64,000 bases of DNA from the NCBI GenBank assembly GCA_003852775.1, contig RDDZ01000035.1, forward strand, positions 1 to 64,000, in the 5' to 3' direction. The position numbers and the translations under genes are program-made. The notes below the pieces were generated by a model. It was not told the origin of the DNA and searched no databases. It saw nothing but the letters and a program-made list of their open reading frames with translations. Of this stretch, positions 48,448-56,523 are shown in pieces. Numbering within the stretch: position 1 is the stretch's first letter; each line of letters opens with the position of its first letter. This stretch comes from Microbacteriaceae bacterium (GTDB lineage Bacteria; Actinomycetota; Actinomycetes; Actinomycetales; Microbacteriaceae).

Positions 48448-49319
48448 GCACCGTCGTCCTCCTGCTCATCACCGGCCTCGGTCTCGGGGCGCTCTACTTC
48501 CTCGTCGCATCGGGCCTGTCGCTCATCTACGGGCTCATGGGCGTGCTCAACTTCGCGCACGGCTCGTTCCTCACCCTCGCGGCCTTCCTCGGTTGGGAGA
48601 CCGCCCGGGCGCTCGGTGCCGACAGCTGGGGCGCACTCGCCGCGGCCCTCCTCGTCGGCGCCGCGGCCGGCGCCCTCGTCGCCGCGGGCACCGAGCTCCT
48701 GCTCATCCGCCGGCTCTACGAGCGCCACATCGAGCAGGTGCTCGTGACGGTCGGCCTCGCGCTCGCCTCCGTCGCCCTCTTCGACGGCATCTGGGGCACC
48801 GACCCGCAGTTCATCCGCGGACCGGCCTGGCTCGCCGAGACGACCGAGATCCTCGGGGCGCGCATCCCGAACAACCGGTTCCTGCTCATCGCGATCGCGA
48901 TCCTCGTCCTGCTGCTCATCGTGCTGTTCCTGCGGTTCACCCGCTACGGACTCATCATCCGCGCGGGCGTCGAGAACCGCTCGATGGTCACGGCCCTCGG
49001 CATCGACGTGCGGCGCGCGTTCACGGTCGTCTTCGCGATCGGAGGCGCCGCCGCGGGCATTGGCGGCGTGCTCGCCTCGCACTACTTCGGCTACGTCTCG
49101 CCGCAGCTCGGCGGGTCGCTGCTCATCTTCGCGTTCATCGTGACCGTGATCGGCGGCCTCGGGTCGCTGCCCGGCGCGGCGGTGGCGTCCGTCGTCGTCG
49201 CGGTGCTCCAGCAGTTCGCCAACTTCTACCTCGGCGGCACGGGCGACCTCGTCGTCGTGCTGCTGCTCGCGGTCGTGCTGCTCGTGCGGCCGCGCGGACT
49301 CTTCGGGAGGGCCGCATGA
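48444..49319 (+). CDS. livH: branched-chain amino acid-type ABC permease (LivH-like)
   Basis: GLGALYFLVASGLSLIYGLMGVLNFAHGSFLTLAAFLG. Confidence 0.94.
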   Translation: MSTVVLLLITGLGLGALYFLVASGLSLIYGLMGVLNFAHGSFLTLAAFLGWETARALGADSWGALAAALLVGAAAGALVAAGTELLLIRRLYERHIEQVLVTVGLALASVALFDGIWGTDPQFIRGPAWLAETTEILGARIPNNRFLLIAIAILVLLLIVLFLRFTRYGLIIRAGVENRSMVTALGIDVRRAFTVVFAIGGAAAGIGGVLASHYFGYVSPQLGGSLLIFAFIVTVIGGLGSLPGAAVASVVVAVLQQFANFYLGGTGDLVVVLLLAVVLLVRPRGLFGRAA

Positions 49320-50401
49320 CCGCCATCCGCCGCCTGTGGGCGAAGCCCGCCGTGCGCTGGGGCCTCGCGGGTGCGCTCGTCGTGTTCGCGGCGGCGCTGC
49401 CGCTGCTCGACCTCGTCGTGCCGGGCGTGCTGCCGGGCCCGACCTACACGCCGGGCACGCTGCAGATCCTCGCGCTCTCGCTCATCTTCGCCGCGCTCGC
49501 GCTCAGCTACCACGTGCTCTTCGGGGTCAGCGGGATGCTGTCGTTCGGGCACGCGCTCTACTTCGCGGTGGGCGCGTACGGCCTCGGCATCGTGCTCGAG
49601 CGAACGGGGCTCGACCTGCTCCCGGCCGTCGGGCTCACGCTCGCCGGGGCGATCCTCGTCGCGGGGGTCCTCGGCGCGATCTCGCTGCGCGTGAGCGGCA
49701 TCTCGTTCGCGATGGTGACGCTCGCGTTCGCCCAGGCCGGCTCCGTGCTCATCCGCCGCAACCCCGGCGTCACGGGCGGCGAGGAGGGCCTCGGGCTCGC
49801 GACCGCGAACGTGCCCGACTGGCTCGTCGGCGTCGCCGACACGCGCAACCTCTACTGGCTGGCGCTCGGCGTCATCGTCGTGGTGTTCCTCGTCGTGCGC
49901 TGGTTCGAGCGCTCGCGCGCGGGGCACGTCGCCGCGGCGGTGCGCGAGAACGAGCTGCGCGTGCGGGTGCTCGGCCTCCCGCCGCTGCGGGTCAAGCTGC
50001 TCGCCTTCGTCATCGGCTCGACGCTCGCCGCGGTCGCCGGGATGCTCTTCCTGCTCCTGCAGAGCGGCGTCACCCCGCGCGCGGTGTCGGCGGACTTCAC
50101 GCTCACGATCCTCGTGATCGTCGTGCTCGGCGGCGTCGGATCGCGCTGGGGCGCGGTCGTCGGCGGGATCATCTACACGATCCTCGACCAGCGGCTCACG
50201 GCCCTCGCGGGATCGGAGTGGGTCGACGCGCTCCCGGCGGTGCTGCGCATCCCGCTCTCCGAGCCGCTCTTCATCCTCGGCACGCTCTTCATCCTGGTCG
50301 TGCTGTTCCTGCCCGGCGGCATCGTCGGGCTCGCGGGCCGCGTCGGTCGGCGCCGCGCCACCACGGGCGATGCCCGCGATCGTCTCGAGGAGACCACGTG
50401 A
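49316..50401 (+). CDS. livM: branched-chain amino acid-type ABC permease (LivM-like)
   Basis: ALSYHVLFGVSGMLSFGHALYFAVGAYGLG, GVGSRWGAVVGGIIYTILDQRL. Confidence 0.94.
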   Translation: MTAIRRLWAKPAVRWGLAGALVVFAAALPLLDLVVPGVLPGPTYTPGTLQILALSLIFAALALSYHVLFGVSGMLSFGHALYFAVGAYGLGIVLERTGLDLLPAVGLTLAGAILVAGVLGAISLRVSGISFAMVTLAFAQAGSVLIRRNPGVTGGEEGLGLATANVPDWLVGVADTRNLYWLALGVIVVVFLVVRWFERSRAGHVAAAVRENELRVRVLGLPPLRVKLLAFVIGSTLAAVAGMLFLLLQSGVTPRAVSADFTLTILVIVVLGGVGSRWGAVVGGIIYTILDQRLTALAGSEWVDALPAVLRIPLSEPLFILGTLFILVVLFLPGGIVGLAGRVGRRRATTGDARDRLEETT

Positions 50402-51147
50402 ACGCAGAGCTGTCCGGTCGTCGCGCCCTCGTCACGGGAGGTGCGAGCGGCATCGGCGAGGCCGTCGCCCGCGCGCTCGCGGCACGCGGCGCCGGCGTCG
50501 TCGTCGCCGACCTCGACGCGGATGCCGCCGCGCGTGTCGCGGGGGAGCTCGGCGGGGAGGCGTGGGCCGTCGACCTGTCCGACCTCGACGCCCTCGCCGG
50601 GGTCGAGGTGCGCGCCGATATCCTCGTCAACAACGCCGGGATCCAGACCGTGAGCCCCATCGAGGACTTCGACCCGGCGCGATTCCGCACCATGATCGAT
50701 CTCATGCTCACCGCGCCGTTCCTGCTCACACGCGCGGTGCTGCCGGGGATGTACGCGAACGGATGGGGACGGGTCGTCAACATCTCGAGCGTGCACGGCG
50801 TCCGGGCGAGCGCCTACAAGTCGGCCTACGTCTCCGCGAAGCACGGGCTCGAGGGCCTCTCCAAGGTGACCGCGCTCGAGGGCGCGCCCCACGGGGTCAC
50901 GAGCAACTGCGTCAACCCCGGCTACGTGCGCACGCCCCTCGTCGAGAAGCAGATCGCCGACCAGGCGCGCGTGCACGGGATCCCGGAGTCGGACGTGATC
51001 GAGAAGGTCATGCTCACCGAGAGCGCGATCAAGCGCCTCCTCGAGCCCGCCGAGGTCGCCGACCTCGTCGCCTGGCTGTGCGGTCCCCACGCGGGCATGG
51101 TGACCGGCGCCTCCTACGTCATGGACGGCGGGTGGACCGCCCGATGA
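50398..51147 (+). CDS. SDR family dehydrogenase (3-hydroxybutyrate dehydrogenase-like)
   Basis: RRALVTGGASGIGEAVARALAARGA, NNAGIQTVSPIEDFD, SSVHGVRASAYKSAYVSAKHGLEGLSKVTALEGAPHGVTSNCVNPGYVRTPLV. Confidence 0.88.
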   Translation: MNAELSGRRALVTGGASGIGEAVARALAARGAGVVVADLDADAAARVAGELGGEAWAVDLSDLDALAGVEVRADILVNNAGIQTVSPIEDFDPARFRTMIDLMLTAPFLLTRAVLPGMYANGWGRVVNISSVHGVRASAYKSAYVSAKHGLEGLSKVTALEGAPHGVTSNCVNPGYVRTPLVEKQIADQARVHGIPESDVIEKVMLTESAIKRLLEPAEVADLVAWLCGPHAGMVTGASYVMDGGWTAR

Positions 51148-51974
51148 CGCTCCTGCACGTGACCGAGTACGGGCCCCGCGACGGGGCGCCGCTGCTCGCC
51201 GTGCACGGCATCACGTCGAGCTCGCGCGCGTGGGCGGCCCTCGCCCGCCACCTGCCCGACATGCGGATCATCGCGCCCGATCTGCGGGGGAGGGGGCGGA
51301 GCCGCGCGCTGCCGCCCTCGACGGGGATGCGCCATCACGCCGCCGACCTCGCCGAGCTGCTCGAGGAGCTCGGCACGGGAGCCGTGCCCGTCGTCGGCCA
51401 CTCGATGGGCGGGTTCGTCGCCGTCGCGCTCGCCGCGGCGCGACCCGATCTCGTGTCGGCGCTCCTGCTCGTCGACGGCGGCTACCCGCTCGCGCGCCCC
51501 GCGGGGGTCGCGGACGCCGACCTCGCGGATGCGGTGCTCGGCCCCGTCGCGCAGCGGCTGTCGCAGGAGTACCCGACGGTCGAGGCGTACCGCGACTTCT
51601 GGCGGCGGCATCCGGCTTTCGCTGGGGCGTGGAACGCCGACCTCGAGGCGTACGCCGACTACGACCTCGTCGGCGAGCCGCCGCACCTGCGCCCCGCGTC
51701 GACGGTCGAGGCGATCGCGGAGGACTCCCTCGACCTCTACGGCTCCGACTGGCACCTCGCGGCGCTCGCGGGCCTCGGCATCCCGGCGCCGCTCCTCCGA
51801 GCGCCCCGCGGCCTCCTCGACGAGCCCGGCGGGCTCTACCCCGACCTCCCCGCCCGTCCGCCGCTCGCGCCGACGATGACGGTGACCGATGTGCCGGACG
51901 TCAACCACTACACGATCCTCCTCACCGACCCGGGTGCCGGCATCGTCGCCGACGCCATCCGCGTCATCCGCTGA
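51144..51974 (+). CDS. alpha/beta hydrolase
   Basis: LLAVHGITSSSRAWAALARHL, APDLRGRGRS, VVGHSMGGFVAVALAA. Confidence 0.92.
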   Translation: MTLLHVTEYGPRDGAPLLAVHGITSSSRAWAALARHLPDMRIIAPDLRGRGRSRALPPSTGMRHHAADLAELLEELGTGAVPVVGHSMGGFVAVALAAARPDLVSALLLVDGGYPLARPAGVADADLADAVLGPVAQRLSQEYPTVEAYRDFWRRHPAFAGAWNADLEAYADYDLVGEPPHLRPASTVEAIAEDSLDLYGSDWHLAALAGLGIPAPLLRAPRGLLDEPGGLYPDLPARPPLAPTMTVTDVPDVNHYTILLTDPGAGIVADAIRVIR

Positions 51975-51986
51975 AAGGAACCCGAG

Positions 51987-53048
51987 ATGACCCTCACTCT
52001 CCTGCCCGGCATCATCGCGCGCACCGTGGAGACGCCGCGCTACACCGCGAACGTGCTCGAGCGACCCGCGGCGGGCGAGGCCGCCCGGACGGTCGTGTTC
52101 GTCCACGGGAACGTCTCGTCGTCGCACTTCTACCAGCCGACGATGCTCGCGCTTCCCGACGACGTGCACGCGATCGCGATCGACCTCCGCGGGTTCGGCG
52201 AGTCCGAGACGAAGCCCGTGGACGCGACCCGGGGGTTGCGCGACTTCTCCGACGACGTCCTGAGCGTGCTCGACGCGCTCGGCCTCGACGCCGTGCACCT
52301 CGTCGGCTGGAGCATGGGCGGCGGCGTCGTCTCGCAGCTCCTCCTCGACGCACCCGAGCGCGTGCTCTCGCTCACGCTCGAGGCGCCCGTGTCGCCCTAC
52401 GGGTTCGGCGGCACGCACGGGCCCGACGGAGCCCGGAACGACGCGGACGGGGCGGGAACGGGCGGCGGGGGAGCGAACCCCGACTTCGTGGCCCGCCTCG
52501 TGGCGGGAGACACGAGCGCCGACGAGCAGACCTCCCCGCGCACGGTGTTCCGCACCGCCTACACCGCGAAGCCCGAGGCGCACGCCGAGCTCGAGGACCT
52601 GTGGGTCGCCTCGATGCTGACGACGAAGACGGGCGTCGACAACTACCCGGGCGACCTCGTCGAGAGCCCCAACTGGCCCGGGTTCGCCGCGGGCACGCGG
52701 GGTGTGCTCAACACGATGGCGCCGCAGCACCACGACGTCTCGGCGATCGTCGACCTGCCCGCGAAGCCGCCCATCCTGTGGATCCACGGGGACAAGGACG
52801 CGATCGTCTCCGACGGCTCGTTCTTCGACCTCAACATGCTCGGCCAGGTGGGCGTCGTCCCCGGATGGCCGGGCGCCGACGTCGCGCCGCCGCAGCCCAT
52901 GAAGCTGCAGACGCGCGCCGTGCTCGACCGCTATCGTGCGAACGGCGGTGAGTACCGCGAGGTCGCTCTCCCCGAGGCGGGCCACGCGCCGCACCTCGAC
53001 GAGCACGAGGCCTTCGTCGCCGAGCTCGTCGCCCACATTTCGCGGTGA
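51987..53048 (+). CDS. alpha/beta hydrolase
   Basis: VVFVHGNVSSSHFYQPTML, IDLRGFGESE, VGWSMGGGVVSQLLLDAPERV, GHAPHLDEHEAFVAELV. Confidence 0.92.
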   Translation: MTLTLLPGIIARTVETPRYTANVLERPAAGEAARTVVFVHGNVSSSHFYQPTMLALPDDVHAIAIDLRGFGESETKPVDATRGLRDFSDDVLSVLDALGLDAVHLVGWSMGGGVVSQLLLDAPERVLSLTLEAPVSPYGFGGTHGPDGARNDADGAGTGGGGANPDFVARLVAGDTSADEQTSPRTVFRTAYTAKPEAHAELEDLWVASMLTTKTGVDNYPGDLVESPNWPGFAAGTRGVLNTMAPQHHDVSAIVDLPAKPPILWIHGDKDAIVSDGSFFDLNMLGQVGVVPGWPGADVAPPQPMKLQTRAVLDRYRANGGEYREVALPEAGHAPHLDEHEAFVAELVAHISR

Positions 53049-53092
53049 GGCGCTCCCGGGCGGCTCTCGGCCGGCCGTCCTAAGCTGGTCAC

Positions 53093-54247
53093 GTGCCTGC
53101 TGTGAACATCGGGATGCCCAAGCCTCCGCCCGAGGTGCTGGCCCCCCGTCGCAAGTCCCGCCAGATCAAGGTCGGGAAGGTGCTCGTCGGGGGCGACGCT
53201 CCCGTGAGCGTCCAGTCGATGACGACGACGCCGACGACGAACATCAACGCGACGCTCCAGCAGATCGCCGAGCTCACGGCCTCCGGCTGCGACATCGTGC
53301 GCGTCGCGGTGCCGAGTCAGGACGACGCGGATGTGCTGCACATCATCGCGAAGAAGAGCCAGATCCCGGTCATCGCCGACATCCACTTCCAGCCGAAGTA
53401 CGTCTTCCAGGCGATCGACGCGGGCTGCGCGGCCGTGCGCGTGAACCCCGGCAACATCCGTAAGTTCGACGACAAGGTCGGCGAGATCGCGAAGGCGGCG
53501 AAGGATGCGGGCGTCTCGCTGCGCATCGGCGTCAACGCCGGCTCGCTCGACAAGCGCCTGCTCGAGAAGTACGGCAAGGCCACCCCGGAGGCGCTCGTCG
53601 AGAGCGCGGTGTGGGAGGCGAGCCTCTTCGAGGAGCACGACTTCCACGACTTCAAGATCTCGGTCAAGCACAACGACCCGATCGTCATGGTGAAGGCGTA
53701 CCGGATGCTCGCCGAGCGCGGCGACTGGCCGCTCCACCTCGGCGTCACGGAGGCCGGACCCGCCTTCCAGGGCACCATCAAGTCGGCGACGGCGTTCGGC
53801 ATCCTGCTGTCGGAGGGCATCGGCGACACGATCCGCGTCTCGCTCTCGGCCCCGCCCGCCGAGGAGGTCAAGGTGGGGCTGCAGATCCTGCAGTCGCTGG
53901 GCCTGCGCGAGCGCAAGCTCGAGATCGTGTCGTGCCCCTCGTGCGGCCGCGCCCAGGTCGACGTGTACACGCTCGCCGACTCGGTCACCGAGGGCCTCAA
54001 GAACGTCACCGTGCCGCTGCGCGTCGCCGTCATGGGTTGCGTCGTCAACGGCCCCGGCGAGGCCCGCGAGGCGGACCTCGGGGTCGCCTCCGGCAACGGC
54101 AAGGGTCAGATCTTCGTGAAGGGTGAGGTCATCAAGACCGTCCCCGAGTCGGAGATCGTCGAGACGCTCATCGCCGAGGCGCGCCGCATCGCCGACGAGA
54201 TGGGCGCCGACGCACCCGTCGGCGAGCCCGTCGTCGTGACGAGCTGA
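53093..54247 (+). CDS. ispG: 4-hydroxy-3-methylbut-2-en-1-yl diphosphate synthase
   Basis: [76 protein letters not shown]. Confidence 0.98.
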   Translation: MPAVNIGMPKPPPEVLAPRRKSRQIKVGKVLVGGDAPVSVQSMTTTPTTNINATLQQIAELTASGCDIVRVAVPSQDDADVLHIIAKKSQIPVIADIHFQPKYVFQAIDAGCAAVRVNPGNIRKFDDKVGEIAKAAKDAGVSLRIGVNAGSLDKRLLEKYGKATPEALVESAVWEASLFEEHDFHDFKISVKHNDPIVMVKAYRMLAERGDWPLHLGVTEAGPAFQGTIKSATAFGILLSEGIGDTIRVSLSAPPAEEVKVGLQILQSLGLRERKLEIVSCPSCGRAQVDVYTLADSVTEGLKNVTVPLRVAVMGCVVNGPGEAREADLGVASGNGKGQIFVKGEVIKTVPESEIVETLIAEARRIADEMGADAPVGEPVVVTS

Positions 54248-54266
54248 CCCGCCCGCCGCCTGTCTG

Positions 54267-54300
54267 AACGGCTCTCCCGACCCGGGGGAGCCGTTCTTTT
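54267..54300 (+). terminator. Rho-independent terminator after ispG
   Basis: AACGGCTCTCCC-GACCC-GGGGGAGCCGTT followed by CTTTT; 12-bp stem with one U.G wobble. Confidence 0.9.
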
Positions 54301-54483
54301 CATCCTCGCCACGGCCTGCATCCCCCGTTCGGGGGAGAACTGGGGGTTCCCGTACCCCGATGCGTCCCCCAAACTGGGAGATGTACCCCTCGGGGTGGTG
54401 TCAATAGCGTTGACCCCATACGAGCAGGGCACCGGAGCCCGGACCTCGGATCCGCCTCTGCCGTACGAGCAGGAAGAAGGATC

Positions 54484-55185
54484 ATGACCGGTAACCGAGT
54501 CGGTGCGCGCCGAGCGCGCACCCGCAACAAGGCGCTCGCCCTCACGGCGACGGGCGTCGTCCTCGCCGCAGCCATCACGGTCCCGTCGCTCGCGGCGTGG
54601 ACCGACATCGAGTGGGTGATCGGCGGCGCAGGCGCCGACGACACCACGGGCGGCGGCATCACGGCCTCGACGTTCGAGGTCGAGCAGGCCGCCCTCCAGG
54701 ACGGCGAGAACTTCGGCCACTACGAGACCGAGGCCGGCGCCAACGTCATCAGCTTCGGTGACGCCGCGGCAGCGCTCACCCCGGGCGACACCGTGTACGC
54801 CTTCGTGCGTCTTCGCACGGTCACCGGCTCGCTCGGCGGCACGCTGACGCTCGCGGCCGACACCGACACGTCGACCAACGCCCTCGCGGACGTCCTCACC
54901 TACGGTGCGCGCACTGTCGCGAGCCCCGCCGCGTGCAACGCCGCGGGCTACACCGGCGCCGGCAGCAACGAGCTGCAGGCCCCCGGCACGCCGCTCGACG
55001 AGGTGGCTCCGACCGCGACGTTCTCGCTCGGCGCCGCGACCGCCGCGGCTCCCGGCCCCGAGGTCGTCGTCTGCTTCGCGCTGACGCTTCCCGACACGCA
55101 GGCCATCCGCGACAACGACGCCCTGCAGAGTCTCTCGGTCGCTCCGGTGTGGCACTTCGACGCCGTCTCGGTGTCGACGCCGTAA
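54484..55185 (+). CDS. SipW-dependent-type (alternate) signal peptide, TasA-like secreted protein
   Basis: N-terminus RTRNKALALTATGVVLAAAITVPSLAAWTDIEWVIGG; next to SipW-like peptidase; SD aggaagaagga. Confidence 0.75.
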   Translation: MTGNRVGARRARTRNKALALTATGVVLAAAITVPSLAAWTDIEWVIGGAGADDTTGGGITASTFEVEQAALQDGENFGHYETEAGANVISFGDAAAALTPGDTVYAFVRLRTVTGSLGGTLTLAADTDTSTNALADVLTYGARTVASPAACNAAGYTGAGSNELQAPGTPLDEVAPTATFSLGAATAAAPGPEVVVCFALTLPDTQAIRDNDALQSLSVAPVWHFDAVSVSTP

Positions 55186-55213
55186 GTCACCTTCAGGCGT
55201 CACGCCACCCCTC

Positions 55214-55819
55214 ATGATCCTCACGAACACCGCCGAGCGGACGGCGGACGACGTCTCCCCTGACGTCGCTCCGTCGTCCGCCCGGCGGCCCCGCGTCCTC
55301 AAGACGCTCACGCTGACCCTCGCGGCCGCCGCGGGGGCCATCGTGCTGCTCGCCTCCCTCGCGCCTCTCGCGGGGATGCGGCTCGTGCGCCTCGAGACCG
55401 GGTCGATGGCCCCCGGCTTCCCGGCCGGGTCCGTGCTGCTCGCGCGTGACGTGCCCGCCGTCGAGGCGGCGCCGGGCGACATCGTGACGGTCATGCGCTC
55501 CGACGGGTCTCCCGTCACCCACCGCGTCGTGGAGACGGCGCCCGCCGGAGACGGCGCGCGCCTCATCCTCAAGGGCGACGCGAACGATCAGGTCGACCCC
55601 GCGCCGTACCTCGCGACGCGCGTCGGCCTCGTCCTCGGCGGCATCCCCTTCGGCGGGCAGCTCCTCGAGGCCGCACGGACGCCGTTCGCGACGCCCCTGC
55701 TCGCCGTCGTCGTGAGCCTGCTCGTGCTCTGGGCCTGGTGGCCCGAGCCGCGGACCCCCGCGCACCGGGCCACGCCCGAGCGGGGCCTCCGCCGTCGATC
55801 CGAACGGCGGCCCGCATGA
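55214..55819 (+). CDS. SipW-like (ER-type) signal peptidase I
   Basis: LETGSMAPGFPAGSVLL (catalytic Ser), APGDIVTVMRSDGSPVTHRVVE (His in place of Lys), LKGDAND; N- and C-terminal TM segments. Confidence 0.85.
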   Translation: MILTNTAERTADDVSPDVAPSSARRPRVLKTLTLTLAAAAGAIVLLASLAPLAGMRLVRLETGSMAPGFPAGSVLLARDVPAVEAAPGDIVTVMRSDGSPVTHRVVETAPAGDGARLILKGDANDQVDPAPYLATRVGLVLGGIPFGGQLLEAARTPFATPLLAVVVSLLVLWAWWPEPRTPAHRATPERGLRRRSERRPA

Positions 55820-56523
55820 GCGCCCGCACGACCCGCGCCGCGGCGGTCGCTGTGCTCGTCGGCTTCTCGCTCGCAATCGCCGCTCCGGCTGCCGCCGACA
55901 TCGTCGACAACGGAGCTCCCGGGCTCCTCACGATCGAGGTCGAGCCGGGCACGATCTCACTCGAGCTCTCGCCGGGCGACCGCGGCGACTGGCTGCTCAC
56001 CCCGCGCCTCGACGCCGACAGCTCGAGCGATCTCGAGCTGCGCGTCGAGAGCGAGGGCGACCTCGCCGCCCACCTCGCGGGCCTCCACATGAGCATCGAC
56101 GAGTGCTCGGCCGCGTGGATCCCCGGTCCGACGTCGAACGCGGCCGCGACGTGCCCCGGCACGGCCACCCAGCTGTTCCCCTCCACCGCGGTCGCGGCGA
56201 TCGCCGTGGGCGACAGGTTCGACTTCGGCGAGCTCGCGACGGGATCGCAGCGCTACCTCAGGGTGGTCTTCGAGCTCCCGGACGGAGCGCCCGACGAGCT
56301 TCAGGGGACCGACGCGCGCGTCCTGCTCGGCTTCGCGGTCGCGGGGGACTCCGTGACCGTCGACAACGGCACCCCCGGCGCCCCCGGCGGCCCCGGCTCC
56401 GGCAGCATCGCCCAGACGGGCGCCGCGATCGCCCTCCCGCTCGGCATCGCCGCCGCCCTCGGCGTGGGCGGTGCCGTCCTGCGCGTGCTCGCACGTCGCG
56501 AACCCCAGGAGAGCACCTCATGA
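55816..56523 (+). CDS. secreted surface protein with C-terminal IAQTG/TM/positive-tail sorting-like signal
   Basis: Signal peptide VAVLVGFSLAIAAPAAA; C-terminus GSGSIAQTGAAIALPLGIAAALGVGGAVLRVLARREPQESTS. Confidence 0.7.
   Translation: MSARTTRAAAVAVLVGFSLAIAAPAAADIVDNGAPGLLTIEVEPGTISLELSPGDRGDWLLTPRLDADSSSDLELRVESEGDLAAHLAGLHMSIDECSAAWIPGPTSNAAATCPGTATQLFPSTAVAAIAVGDRFDFGELATGSQRYLRVVFELPDGAPDELQGTDARVLLGFAVAGDSVTVDNGTPGAPGGPGSGSIAQTGAAIALPLGIAAALGVGGAVLRVLARREPQESTS

Noticed and set aside
48365-50401. 678-aa ORF as a single permease
   Set aside because: The N-terminal ~317 codons overlap LivH out of frame; the real LivM-like start is ATG 49316.
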